Of a stretch of 64,000 bases of DNA, positions 35,300-43,594 are shown in pieces. The stretch comes from Nocardioides sp. YIM 152315 (GTDB taxonomy: Bacteria; Actinomycetota; Actinomycetes; Propionibacteriales; Nocardioidaceae). The stretch's first letter is position 1, and every line of letters starts with the position of its first letter. The DNA lies in assembly GCF_029210375.1 (NCBI RefSeq), contig NZ_JARGER010000033.1, positions 1 through 64,000 of the forward strand, written 5' to 3'. The notes under the pieces are model-generated. The model ran no database searches. It was not told where the DNA came from and worked only from the letters and a program-made list of their open reading frames with translations. Made by a program: the position numbers and the translations under genes.

Positions 35300-35758
35300 T
35301 CAGGGACCAACCAGCCGGGCCAGCTTCGACAACGACATGCGGGTCCCGAGCTCGTTCTGGTCGGCCGGCACGGAGTCCGGCATGCCGTCGAACCGCATCT
35401 CGACCTCGGTGCCGCCCTCCGGAGCGGGCCGCAGCGTCGTCGTGATCATGATGAGGCCCGCGAGGCCCGGGTCGTCGGAGTCGAACTCGATCTCCTCCAC
35501 GACGCGCTCGCCGTCGACCAGCTCGACGAGGCGGCCGGCGTAGGTGTCGGTCGCACCCTCGGTCTTGCCGGCCGCGCCGGGGTCGTCGTAGGTCAGCGAC
35601 ATCCTGACCCGGCCGCCCACGCGGGCGTCGAGCTCGTGCACCTCGCCGGTCATCCCGTCCGGCACCCGCCAGCGAGCGACGGCGTCGGGGTCGAGGAGCG
35701 CGGCGTAGACGGTCGAGGCGTCCGCCGGGACGACGGCGCTGACGCTCATCGAGTACAT
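35300..35758 (-). CDS. SRPBCC (AHSA1-like) domain protein
   Basis: A 152-residue START/AHSA1-type protein: VSAVVPADASTVYAALLDPDAVARW at the N-terminus, MTGEVHELDARVGGRVRMSL in the middle and a C-terminal helix. It probably binds a hydrophobic ligand; nothing more specific is visible. It lies 16 nt upstream of dapE on the same strand and may be its operon partner. Start ATG 35758; MSVSAV two codons later (residue 4) is also possible. Confidence 0.75.
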   Translation of the reverse strand: MYSMSVSAVVPADASTVYAALLDPDAVARWRVPDGMTGEVHELDARVGGRVRMSLTYDDPGAAGKTEGATDTYAGRLVELVDGERVVEEIEFDSDDPGLAGLIMITTTLRPAPEGGTEVEMRFDGMPDSVPADQNELGTRMSLSKLARLVGP

Positions 35759-35799
35759 GGCGCCCGACTCTAGACCTCACCCGAGACTTCCCCCGGTGG

Positions 35800-35817
35800 T
35801 AGAACACGTTCTAGTGT
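35800..35817 (+). promoter_or_regulatory. KstR-type operator with overlapping -10 box
   Basis: TAGAACACGTTCTA at 35800-35813 fits the published KstR consensus TNNAACNNGTTNNA exactly and is a perfect 6-bp inverted repeat around AC. TAGTGT at 35812-35817 is a TANNNT -10 box overlapping its end, 7 nt before ATG 35825. Binding would occlude the promoter of the LLM oxidoreductase gene. KstR controls sterol catabolism in mycobacteria and rhodococci. Confidence 0.75.
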
Positions 35818-35824
35818 GCGTCGC

Positions 35825-36670
35825 ATGCGCAACGGACTCGTCCTCTTCACCTCCGACCGCGGCATCCGGCCGGCCACGCTGGCCGCCGCCGCGGAGGAGC
35901 GTGGCTTCGACACCTTCTACGTGCCCGAGCACACCCACATCCCGGTCAAGCGCGAAGCGGCGCACCCCTGCACCGGCGACGAGACGCTGCCCGACGACCG
36001 CTACCTGCGCACGCTCGACCCGTGGATCTCGCTGGCGACCGCCGCCCAGGCCACGTCACGGATCCGCCTCTCGACCGCGGTCGCCCTGCCGGTCGAGTCC
36101 GACCCGATCACGCTCGCCAAGCAGGTCGCGACCCTCGACCACCTCTCCGGCGGGCGCGTCGACCTCGGCGCGGGCTTCGGGTGGAACACCGACGAGCTCG
36201 CCGACCACCACGTGCCGGCGGCGAGGCGCCGCACCGTGCTCAAGGAGTACGTCGGGGCGATGCGGGCCCTGTGGACGCAGGAGGAGGCGTCGTACGACGG
36301 GGAGTTCGTGTCGTTCGGGCCCTCGTGGGCCTACCCGAAGCCGGCCGCGCACATCCCGCTGATCATCGGCGCGGGCGGTGGCCCGAAGACCTTCCGGTGG
36401 ATCGCCGAGAACGCCGACGGCTGGATGACCACGCCGACACAGGCCGACATCTCCGCCCAGATCGAGGCGCTGAAGAAGGCCTGGGCCGACGCCGGCCGCG
36501 ACGGCCGGCCGGACATCCGCATCCTCATCGCCTTCAGGCCCGACCCCGGCGACCTGATGGCCTGGGCCGAGCAGGGCGCCACCGAGCTGATCTGGGGCGT
36601 GCCCGACAGGTCCGAGGACGAGGTGCTCGCTTCACTCGACCGGCTCGCCGGGCGGCTGGGCCTGGGGTGA
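35825..36670 (+). CDS. LLM-class F420-dependent oxidoreductase
   Basis: A 281-residue luciferase-like TIM-barrel protein: MRNGLVLFTSDRGIRPATLA, FDTFYVPEHTHIP, PWISLATAAQATSRIRLSTA, and VDLGAGFGWNTDELADH are typical of the F420-dependent subgroup. It likely reduces or oxidises a steroid-like or lipid substrate, a guess based on the KstR-type operator upstream. The promoter spacing favours ATG 35825 and a leaderless message over GTG 35816. Convergent with ileS, 10 bp apart. Confidence 0.87.
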   Translation: MRNGLVLFTSDRGIRPATLAAAAEERGFDTFYVPEHTHIPVKREAAHPCTGDETLPDDRYLRTLDPWISLATAAQATSRIRLSTAVALPVESDPITLAKQVATLDHLSGGRVDLGAGFGWNTDELADHHVPAARRRTVLKEYVGAMRALWTQEEASYDGEFVSFGPSWAYPKPAAHIPLIIGAGGGPKTFRWIAENADGWMTTPTQADISAQIEALKKAWADAGRDGRPDIRILIAFRPDPGDLMAWAEQGATELIWGVPDRSEDEVLASLDRLAGRLGLG

Positions 36671-36680
36671 CCGGGGTCGC

Positions 36681-39600
36681 CTACGCCCTGGCGACGGTGA
36701 TCTCCGGCTCGCCCGCCGAACCCTCGCTCACGTCGTACGACGTCGCGAGCGTCTCGCTGGTGATCAGCTTCTCGTGGGCACGAGCGGCCGCGACCACCTC
36801 GCCGGAGCCGGCGATCGTCAGCGCGATCCGGTCGGAGACGTCGAGTCCGGCGTCGCGGCGGGCCTGCTGGACGCCGCGCACCAGGTCGCGGGCCAGGCCC
36901 TCCCGCGCGAGCTCGGGCGTGACCTCGGTGTCGAGGACCACGAACCCGCCGCTGCGCAGCACGCCGGTCGCCGACTCCGCGTCGGCCGAGCCGGCGACGG
37001 TGTCGAGCGTGTACTCCTCCTCCTCGAGCACCAGCCCGCCAGAGGTGACGGTGCCGTCCTCGGCGACCGACCAGTCGCCCGTCTTCGAGCCCCTGATGGC
37101 CAGCTGCACGTCCTTGCCGAGGCGCGGACCCGCGGCGCGGGCGTTGACGGTGAGCCGCTGCTCCACGCCGTACGTCGCGGCCTCCCCGGAGTCGACCGAG
37201 ACCAGCCGGACGTCCTTCACGTTGACCTCGTCGCGGACGATCGTCTCGAAGCCCGCGAGCGCCGCGGGGTCGCCGACCACGACCGTCAGCGACGCCAGCG
37301 GCAGCCGGTTGCGCAGGTTGCGCGCCTTGCGCAGCGCCGACGCCGCCGAGCAGACCTCGCGGACGGTGTCCATCGCGGCGACCAGGCCGTCGTCGGCCGG
37401 CAGCTCGTCGACCAGCGGCCAGTCGGCGAGGTGCACCGAGCGGCCGCCGGTCAGGCCACGCCAGACCTCCTCGGTCGTCAGCGGCATCAGCGGCGCGGTC
37501 GCACGGCAGACGACCTCGAGCACGGTGTAGAGCGTGTCGAAGGCGGCCGGGTCGTCGCCCCAGAAGCGGTCCCGCGAACGGCGGATGTACCAATTGGTCA
37601 GCACGTCGAGGAACGACCGCGTCGCGTCGCACGCGTCCGCCACGGCGTACCCGTCGAGCGCCTCGGTCATCTCGCCCACGAAGTCGCGGCACTTGGCGAG
37701 CAGGTAGCGGTCCAGCGGGTCGCTCGACCCGGTCGACGCCCGGGCGTCGTACCCCTGCCCACTCCTGGCGGCGTTGGCGTAGAGCTGGAAGAAGTACCAG
37801 CTGTTCCACAGCGGGATCAGCACCTGGCGCACGGAGTCGCGGATGCCCTGCTCGGTGACGACGAGGTTGCCGCCGCGCAGGATCGGCGACGACATCAGGA
37901 ACCAGCGCATCGCGTCGGCGCCGTCGCGGTCGAAGACCTCGCGCACGTCGGGGTAGTTGCGCAGCGACTTCGACATCTTGTTGCCGTCGGAGCCGAGCAC
38001 GATGCCGTGGCTGATGCAGTTCTCGAACGCCGGCCTGTCGAAGATGCCGCTGGCCAGGATGTGCAGGGTGTAGAACCAGCCGCGGGTCTGCCCGATGTAC
38101 TCGACGATGAAGTCGGCCGGGAAGTGGTGGGTGAACCACTCCTCGTTCTCGAACGGCACGTGCACCTGCGCGAACGACATCGACCCGGAGTCGAACCACA
38201 CGTCGAGCACGTCGGGGACACGCCGCATCGTCGACCGGCCGGTCGGATCGTCCGGGTTGGGACGCACCAGGTCGTCGACGAACGGCCGATGGAGGTCGCG
38301 CTCGCCGTCGCGGTTGCGGGGCAGCGTGCCGAAGTCGCGCTCGATCTCCTCGAAGGAGCCGTAGACGTCGACGCGGGGGTACGCCGGGTCGTCGCTCTTC
38401 CACACCGGGACGGGGCTGCCCCAGAAGCGGTTGCGGGTGATCGACCAGTCGCGGGCGTTCTCGAGCCACTTGCCGAACTGGCCGTCCCTGATGTGGTCCG
38501 GCACCCAGTTGATCTGCTGGTTGAGCTCCATCATCCGCTGCTTGAACGCGGTGACCTCGACGAACCACGACGACACGCCCTTGTAGATCAGGGGCTCGCG
38601 GCAGCGCCAGCAGTGCGGGTAGCTGTGGTCGTAGGTCTCACGGCGCAGCAGCACGGTGCCGGGCGTCACGCTGCCGCTGCGCTCCTTGAGGTGGTCGATG
38701 ATGTGCAGGTTCGCGTCGAAGACCAGCATCCCGGCGTACTCGTCGACGGGGTGGGTGAAGCGCCCGTCCTTGCCGACCGGCATCACGGCCTCGATGCCCT
38801 CGCGGTCGGTGACGACCTTGTCGTCCTCACCGAAGGCGCCGGCGGTGTGGACCAGGCCGGTGCCGTCCGTGGTCGTGACGAACTCCGCCGGCACGACGCG
38901 GAACGCGCGGTCGTGTCCCAGGTAGTAGGAGAAGGGCGGGGTGTAGGTCAGCCCGACCAGGTCCGCGCCCGTGCCGCGCCAGGTGACCTCGGGCGTCTCG
39001 CCGAGCTCGCGGGCGTACGACGCGAGCCGCGCCTCGGCCAGCAGGTAGCGGGTGGTCTCCCCCGAGTCCGACGGAGCATCGACCACGACGTAGTCGATGT
39101 CCTCGCCGACCATGACCGCGAGGTTGCTCGGCAGCGTCCACGGGGTGGTCGTCCACACGAGCAGCTTGACGCCCTGGAACGGGCCCTCGGTCGTGACGTC
39201 GTAGCCCACGGTGACCGCGGGGTCCTGGCGGTTCTGGTAGACGTCGTCGTCCATCCGCAGCTCGTGGTTGGAGAGCGGGGTCTCGTCGTTCCAGCAGTAG
39301 GGCAGCACGCGGAAGCCCTCGTAGATCCAGCCCTTGTCGTAGAGCTGCCTGAAGGCCCAGATCACCGACTCCATGTAGTCGGGGTTCATGGTCTTGTAGT
39401 CGTGGTCGAAGTCGACCCAGCGGGCCTGGCGGGTGACGTACTCGCGCCACTCGTCGGTGTACATGAGCACCGAGGACCGGCAGGCGTCGTTGAACGTCTC
39501 GATGCCCAGCTCGAGGATCTCGTCGGTCGTCTTGATGCCCTTGAGCCGCATCGCCTCGAGCTCGGCGGGCAGGCCGTGGGTGTCCCACCCGAAGCGGCGC

Positions 39601-39869
39601 TCGACCCGCTTGCCGCGCATGGTCTGGTAGCGCGGGATCAGGTCCTTGACGTAGCCCGTCAGCAGGTGGCCGTAGTGCGGGAGGCCGTTGGCGAACGGCG
39701 GGCCGTCGTAGAAGACGAACTCCCCTGCGCCGTTCTCGCCGGGGTCGCGCTGGTCGACGCTCGCCTGGAAGGTGCCGTCCTTCTCCCAGAACTCGAGGAT
39801 GCGCTCCTCGATCTCCGGGAAGCGCGGGCTGGAGGGCACGCTGCCGGAGTCGTTCTTCGGGTAGGTCAT
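36681..39869 (-). CDS. ileS: Isoleucine--tRNA ligase
   Basis: A 1062-residue class Ia synthetase. The HIGH motif is H65-YGH68, and KMSKS appears around residue 630 ([13 protein letters not shown]). The long CP1 editing domain lies between. It resembles the eukaryote-like IleS2 form found in many actinobacteria ([14 protein letters not shown], short C-terminal end without the usual zinc-finger Cys clusters). AGGAG lies 6 nt upstream of ATG 39869 and is part of a translational T-box, so expression responds to uncharged tRNA-Ile. Confidence 0.95.
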   Translation of the reverse strand: MTYPKNDSGSVPSSPRFPEIEERILEFWEKDGTFQASVDQRDPGENGAGEFVFYDGPPFANGLPHYGHLLTGYVKDLIPRYQTMRGKRVERRFGWDTHGLPAELEAMRLKGIKTTDEILELGIETFNDACRSSVLMYTDEWREYVTRQARWVDFDHDYKTMNPDYMESVIWAFRQLYDKGWIYEGFRVLPYCWNDETPLSNHELRMDDDVYQNRQDPAVTVGYDVTTEGPFQGVKLLVWTTTPWTLPSNLAVMVGEDIDYVVVDAPSDSGETTRYLLAEARLASYARELGETPEVTWRGTGADLVGLTYTPPFSYYLGHDRAFRVVPAEFVTTTDGTGLVHTAGAFGEDDKVVTDREGIEAVMPVGKDGRFTHPVDEYAGMLVFDANLHIIDHLKERSGSVTPGTVLLRRETYDHSYPHCWRCREPLIYKGVSSWFVEVTAFKQRMMELNQQINWVPDHIRDGQFGKWLENARDWSITRNRFWGSPVPVWKSDDPAYPRVDVYGSFEEIERDFGTLPRNRDGERDLHRPFVDDLVRPNPDDPTGRSTMRRVPDVLDVWFDSGSMSFAQVHVPFENEEWFTHHFPADFIVEYIGQTRGWFYTLHILASGIFDRPAFENCISHGIVLGSDGNKMSKSLRNYPDVREVFDRDGADAMRWFLMSSPILRGGNLVVTEQGIRDSVRQVLIPLWNSWYFFQLYANAARSGQGYDARASTGSSDPLDRYLLAKCRDFVGEMTEALDGYAVADACDATRSFLDVLTNWYIRRSRDRFWGDDPAAFDTLYTVLEVVCRATAPLMPLTTEEVWRGLTGGRSVHLADWPLVDELPADDGLVAAMDTVREVCSAASALRKARNLRNRLPLASLTVVVGDPAALAGFETIVRDEVNVKDVRLVSVDSGEAATYGVEQRLTVNARAAGPRLGKDVQLAIRGSKTGDWSVAEDGTVTSGGLVLEEEEYTLDTVAGSADAESATGVLRSGGFVVLDTEVTPELAREGLARDLVRGVQQARRDAGLDVSDRIALTIAGSGEVVAAARAHEKLITSETLATSYDVSEGSAGEPEITVARA

Positions 39870-40067
39870 CGGCTTCTCCTGCGGTGTCGGTCTGCACTCA
39901 CCGCAGGGACGACATCACTGCCGCGGTACCACCCTGCTTGCCCCCTTACGTGCCGGGAGCCACTCGTTCACGGCTGTGACGGGCCCACCCGTCCGGTTCT
40001 AGTCACCCCCGGTCTCCCGGTGGCTTTCTTCCGGAGGCTCGCCGCTGATGACGGCTCGAACGCCTGT
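39870..40067 (-). promoter_or_regulatory. Translational T-box riboswitch of ileS
   Basis: On the minus strand the leader carries the T-box core GGGTGGTACCGCGG (complement of 39921-39934). Its UGGU bulge suits tRNA-Ile (A73). A candidate specifier ATC followed by A is at 40049-40047. The antisequestrator pairs GCAGGG (39937-39932) with CCCTGC (39908-39903). The competing sequestrator pairs CTGCGGTG (39906-39899) with CACCGCAG (39886-39879), directly next to AGGAG. The -10 box TAGGAT at 40079-40074 gives a start near 40067. No terminator U-tract is seen, so control is at translation. Confidence 0.9.
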
Positions 40068-40120
40068 GCCTCGATCCTACGGCGTGGACCGGCGGCGACG
40101 GAAACCGGTTCACTGGTCCC

Positions 40121-40426
40121 ATGTCGCCCGAGGAGGTGCATGAGTACGCCGTCTCGCTCGCCGGCACGAAGCGAAAGGGGACGCCGGCGCGGCCGGCGTG
40201 GTACGTCCGCAACCGGCTGGTGGCCCGTCTGGAGGACTCGGTCACCCTGACCGTGCGGGTCCATGTCGACGACCGCGAGCCGCTGGTCGAGGCCCACCCC
40301 GACACCTTCGGCGTGCCGCCGCGCCACGAGGCGCACCACAAGGTGGAGGCCTACCTCGACCACGGTGACGCGAGCGCGATCCGCGAGGCGATCCGGCTCG
40401 CGTGGGAGTTCCAGCGGAGCTGGTGA
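40121..40426 (+). CDS. MmcQ/YjbR-like protein
   Basis: A 101-residue cytoplasmic protein with MmcQ/YjbR features: VHEYAVSLAGTKRKG at the N-terminus, ARPAWYVRNRLVARL and the C-terminal helix DASAIREAIRLAWEFQRSW. This CyaY-like fold family is often described as DNA-binding, with weak support. Start ATG 40121 lies opposite the ileS promoter. No operon partner is obvious. Confidence 0.65.
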   Translation: MSPEEVHEYAVSLAGTKRKGTPARPAWYVRNRLVARLEDSVTLTVRVHVDDREPLVEAHPDTFGVPPRHEAHHKVEAYLDHGDASAIREAIRLAWEFQRSW

Positions 40427-40538
40427 GTGGTTTCGGCCCCGGTCCCTCCCGCACCGGGCAATCGCGCCGGGACGATCACGGCACCGGAGACACGGAATCC
40501 GCGTTGCCGGAATGCCACCCGCATGATCGGGTTGCCGC

Positions 40539-41033
40539 ATGACCGACGACATGCTGCGGGGCGAGGACGCCGTCCTGACCGACTACCTGGGCCACTTCCG
40601 GGCCACCTTCGAGCGCAAGTGCGAGGATCTGGACGCCGAACAGCTCGCCCGGCGGTCCGTCCCGCCGTCGACCCTGTCCCTGCTCGGCCTCGTCCGGCAC
40701 CTGGCGGCGGTGGAGTACTCGTGGTGGCGGCGGGTGATGGGGCACGACCTCGCCCTGCCCAGGATGTGGGGCAAGGACGAGCATCGCGACGCCGACTTCG
40801 ACGGCGCGGTCGCGGACGACGCCGTGGTCGCCGAGGCCTGGTCGGCCTGGCGGGCCGAGGTGGCGTACGCCGAGGAGTTCCAGGCCGCCCACCCGATGGA
40901 CCACCTCGGCACCCACGACGACGGCCCCATCGAGATGCGCGAGGTCGTGGTGCACCTCATCGAGGAGTACGCCCGGCACTGCGGCCACGCCGACCTGCTG
41001 CGCGAGTGCATCGACGGGCGCACCGGCCAGTGA
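40539..41033 (+). CDS. DinB-family (DUF664) protein, first of a tandem pair
   Basis: A 164-residue four-helix DinB/DUF664 protein. Putative metal-site His residues lie in LVRHLAAVEYSWWRRV and HLIEEYARHCGHADLLRECI. Actinobacterial DUF664 proteins include mycothiol-dependent enzymes, so mycothiol chemistry is a reasonable guess; mshB is in the window. The TGA overlaps the GTG of the paralogous next gene (GTGA). Confidence 0.85.
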   Translation: MTDDMLRGEDAVLTDYLGHFRATFERKCEDLDAEQLARRSVPPSTLSLLGLVRHLAAVEYSWWRRVMGHDLALPRMWGKDEHRDADFDGAVADDAVVAEAWSAWRAEVAYAEEFQAAHPMDHLGTHDDGPIEMREVVVHLIEEYARHCGHADLLRECIDGRTGQ

Positions 41034-41515
41034 GCGAGCTCGCGACCCTGCGCCGCTGGCTGGCGGACTTCCGGACGGCCGTCGAGCGCAAGACCGCCGA
41101 CCTCGACGCCGAGCAGCTGGCCCGGCGGTCCGTCCCGCCGAGCACGCTCAGCCTCCTCGGGCTGGTCCGCCACCTGGCGCAGCTGGAGCACCACTGGTTC
41201 CGCCGGGTGCTCCAGCAGCACCCCGAGGAGTCCCAGCTCTTCGTCGTCGACGGGGACTGGGAGACCCAGTTCGACGACGCCGCCGCGGATCCCGCCGCCG
41301 TCGACGAGGCGTTCTCGACCTGGCGTGCCGCTGTCGCGCAGTCGGACACGTGGCTCGGCGGCATCACCGACGAGGCGCTGGACGTCGTCCTCGACCCCGA
41401 CGACCGGATCGCGACGATCCGCGACGTGATCGTGCAGGTGCTCCAGGAGTACGCGCGCCATCTCGGCCACATGGACCTCCTGCGCGAGTCGATCGACGGA
41501 CGGACCGGCGAGTAG
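41030..41515 (+). CDS. DinB-family (DUF664) protein, second of a tandem pair
   Basis: A 161-residue paralogue of the preceding product. Residues 24-50 are identical to residues 30-56 of the first copy, and the C-terminal EYARHLGHMDLLRESIDGRTG matches nearly as well, but the middle (60-110) is quite different. This indicates tandem duplication followed by divergence of the substrate-facing region. GTG 41030 overlaps the previous stop. It converges on the siderophore-binding protein gene. Confidence 0.85.
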   Translation: MSELATLRRWLADFRTAVERKTADLDAEQLARRSVPPSTLSLLGLVRHLAQLEHHWFRRVLQQHPEESQLFVVDGDWETQFDDAAADPAAVDEAFSTWRAAVAQSDTWLGGITDEALDVVLDPDDRIATIRDVIVQVLQEYARHLGHMDLLRESIDGRTGE

Positions 41516-41516
41516 C

Positions 41517-42488
41517 TCAGGCGGCCGCCTCGTCGAGGTAGGGCCGCACCTGCTCGAGCGCGTAGGGGATCGACAGCGGCGATGGGGTGTTGAGCCCGAC
41601 GATCGTCGGGTAGTCCAGCACCGCAACGGTTCCGGGCAGGGTGTCGAAGGCCGGGATGTCCGCGAGATCGCGCTCGTCGCCGCCGTTCACCAGGAACGCG
41701 AGCAGGTCGGCCCGGAGGAGGTCCGCGCGCTCCGTGCTCACGTTGATCCGCGCCTCGCCGGTCTTCTCGCCCTGCGCTCGCACCGGCGCGAACATCTCCA
41801 TGCCCAGCTGCTGGAAGAACACGCTGGAGCCGTCGTTCTCGTCGGCGACGATGTACATGGAGTCGCCCACGACGTACTGCGCCAGGGCGAAGGTCTGGCC
41901 CTCCAGCCCGGGCAGGTCCGCCGCCGTCTGCGCGACCGCGCCGTCGACGTCGTCGACGACCGCGACGGCGTCGTCGGGGCGGTCGAGGACGTTGCCGGCG
42001 AGCGTGACCAGCTCCTGCCAGGACGCGACCTGGGCGTCGTCGAGGTTCGGGACGGTCGGGGCGATGCCCGACAGCAGCTCGTAGGTGCGCTCGTCGGCGA
42101 TCGAGTAGCTGCCGACGATGAGGTCGGGGTCCAGCGCGGCGATCTGCTCGATCGGCACCCCGTCGGTGAGGTCGAGCGCCTCCGCGTCCGCGGGGAGGTC
42201 CTGCCACGGGACCGTGCCGTCCGGCATGTACGAGTCGACGGTGTAGCCGATGGGTTCGACGCCCATCGCGAGCATGGTGTCGGTCCACTGGAGGTCGATC
42301 GTCACGATCCGCTCCGGGACGCCGTCGATCTCGGTCGTCCCGTAGACGTGGTCGACCACGAGCGGCTCGGCGCCGGCCGCGTCCGCCGGGCCGGAGGCGG
42401 TCGCGTCGTCCTCGGAGCCGCACCCGGCGGCGACGAGCGGGAGGAACAGGAACGGGACTGCGGCCGCACGGCGCCAGGTCATCGACAT
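41517..42488 (-). CDS. Iron-siderophore ABC transporter substrate-binding lipoprotein
   Basis: A 323-residue lipoprotein: lipobox LVAAGC with Cys23, then a FecB/FhuD-type two-lobe fold (VDHVYGTTEIDGVPERIVTI; LDPDLIVGSY; a long connecting helix). It captures ferric siderophore at the cell surface. No permease or ATPase genes are adjacent, so it must use a transporter encoded elsewhere. An IdeR/DtxR-like box directly upstream implies iron repression. ATG 42482 is an alternative start. Confidence 0.88.
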   Translation of the reverse strand: MSMTWRRAAAVPFLFLPLVAAGCGSEDDATASGPADAAGAEPLVVDHVYGTTEIDGVPERIVTIDLQWTDTMLAMGVEPIGYTVDSYMPDGTVPWQDLPADAEALDLTDGVPIEQIAALDPDLIVGSYSIADERTYELLSGIAPTVPNLDDAQVASWQELVTLAGNVLDRPDDAVAVVDDVDGAVAQTAADLPGLEGQTFALAQYVVGDSMYIVADENDGSSVFFQQLGMEMFAPVRAQGEKTGEARINVSTERADLLRADLLAFLVNGGDERDLADIPAFDTLPGTVAVLDYPTIVGLNTPSPLSIPYALEQVRPYLDEAAA

Positions 42489-42507
42489 GTAGGTGAGGCT
42501 AACCTAA
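42489..42507 (-). promoter_or_regulatory. IdeR/DtxR iron box
   Basis: The minus-strand 19-mer TTAGGTTAGCCTCACCTAC matches the DtxR/IdeR consensus TTAGGTTAGGCTAACCTAA at 16 of 19 positions and ends right at the start codon of the siderophore-binding lipoprotein gene. Iron-loaded IdeR would repress it. Confidence 0.8.
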
Positions 42508-42573
42508 CAATGAGGCATCTGGCGCCCGGACCACTGACCGGACCCGACACGGTGTTGCCTAGGCTGTACCCCC

Positions 42574-43536
42574 GTGACCGACAAGCCCGCCGCTGCCCCG
42601 ACGACCGCCTGGGGCTTCGGCCTCGCGACCCTCGACCGCGACGGCGCCGTCCTCGACGTGTGGTTCCCGGCTCCCGCGCTGGGCGAGAAGCCCTCCGACG
42701 CGGTGCCCCCGACGGAGCTGAGCGCCCTGCAGGGCACCGACACCGACCGCGGCGTGACGCGCGAGGTGCTCCTCGTCGAGGTCGCCGACCTGCAGGCGCC
42801 TCCGAAGAGCACCGAGGACGTGTGGCTGCGGCTGCACCTGCTGTCGGCGCGCCTCGTCGTGCCCCACTCGGTCGGTCTCGACGGCATCTTCGGCCTCCTC
42901 ACCAACGTGGTGTGGACCAGCGCCGGACCGTGCGCCGTCGCGGGCTTCGAGCTGACCCGCGCCCGGCTCCGAGCCAACGGGCGGCACCTGACCGTGCACG
43001 GCGTCGACAAGTTCCCGCGGATGGTCGACTACGTGCTGCCCCCGGGGGTCCGGGTCGCCGACGCCGACCGGGTCCGCCTCGGCGCGCACCTCGCCGAGGG
43101 CACGACCGTCATGCACGAGGGCTTCGTCAACTACAACGCCGGCACGCTCGGCGCCTCGATGGTCGAGGGCCGGATCTCCGCGGGCGTCGTGGTCGGGGAC
43201 GGCTCCGACGTCGGCGGCGGCGCGTCGATCATGGGGACGCTCTCGGGCGGCGGCCAGCAGGTCATCTCGATCGGAGAGCGCTGCCTGCTCGGCGCGAACG
43301 CCGGTCTGGGCATCTCGCTCGGCGACGACTGCGTGGTCGAGGCCGGGTGCTACGTCACCGCCGGCACCAAGGTCACCGTCCGGGACCTCGACGGCAAGCC
43401 GAAGGTCGTCAAGGCGCTCGACCTGTCCGGCACGAGCAATGTGCTCTTCCGCCGCAACTCCGTGACGGGCACCGTCGAGGCGGTCCCGTGGAAGAGCGAG
43501 GGCGTCGAGCTCAACGCCGCGCTGCACGCGAACTGA
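42574..43536 (+). CDS. dapD: Tetrahydrodipicolinate N-succinyltransferase (actinobacterial type)
   Basis: A 320-residue enzyme of the long actinobacterial DapD class: N-terminal alpha/beta domain, then a left-handed beta-helix with hexapeptide repeats (GAHLAEGTTVMHEGFVNYNA; GGASIMGTLSGGGQ; LGANAGLGISLGDDC) and a C-terminal cap. It succinylates tetrahydrodipicolinate in lysine/DAP synthesis. Start GTG 42574, with TAGGCT at 42560-42565 as a -10 box 8 nt before it, suggesting a leaderless message. Confidence 0.93.
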   Translation: MTDKPAAAPTTAWGFGLATLDRDGAVLDVWFPAPALGEKPSDAVPPTELSALQGTDTDRGVTREVLLVEVADLQAPPKSTEDVWLRLHLLSARLVVPHSVGLDGIFGLLTNVVWTSAGPCAVAGFELTRARLRANGRHLTVHGVDKFPRMVDYVLPPGVRVADADRVRLGAHLAEGTTVMHEGFVNYNAGTLGASMVEGRISAGVVVGDGSDVGGGASIMGTLSGGGQQVISIGERCLLGANAGLGISLGDDCVVEAGCYVTAGTKVTVRDLDGKPKVVKALDLSGTSNVLFRRNSVTGTVEAVPWKSEGVELNAALHAN

Positions 43537-43552
43537 CGGCGCCCGCAACGGC

Positions 43553-43583
43553 GCGGATTCCGCGTCGGTTGAGCGGATTCCGC
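43553..43583 (+). promoter_or_regulatory. Direct repeat pair upstream of the transglycosylase-like gene
   Basis: GCGGATTCCGC occurs at 43553-43563 and 43573-43583, spaced 20 bp apart (two helical turns), 11 bp before ATG 43595. Each copy is itself nearly palindromic (GCGGA-t-TCCGC). A cooperative operator is plausible; the regulator is unknown. Confidence 0.45.
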
Positions 43584-43594
43584 ACACTTGTCGC

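Noticed and set aside
36774..40250. Open frame of 1158 codons opposite ileS
   Set aside because: It mirrors the ileS codons on the other strand and runs through the T-box; composition is Arg/His/Val/Asp-rich and without motifs.
40427..41515. Longer DinB protein starting far upstream of 41030
   Set aside because: The extension overlaps the first DinB gene in another frame and is Arg/Gly-rich; GTG 41030 with the GTGA overlap is the sensible start.
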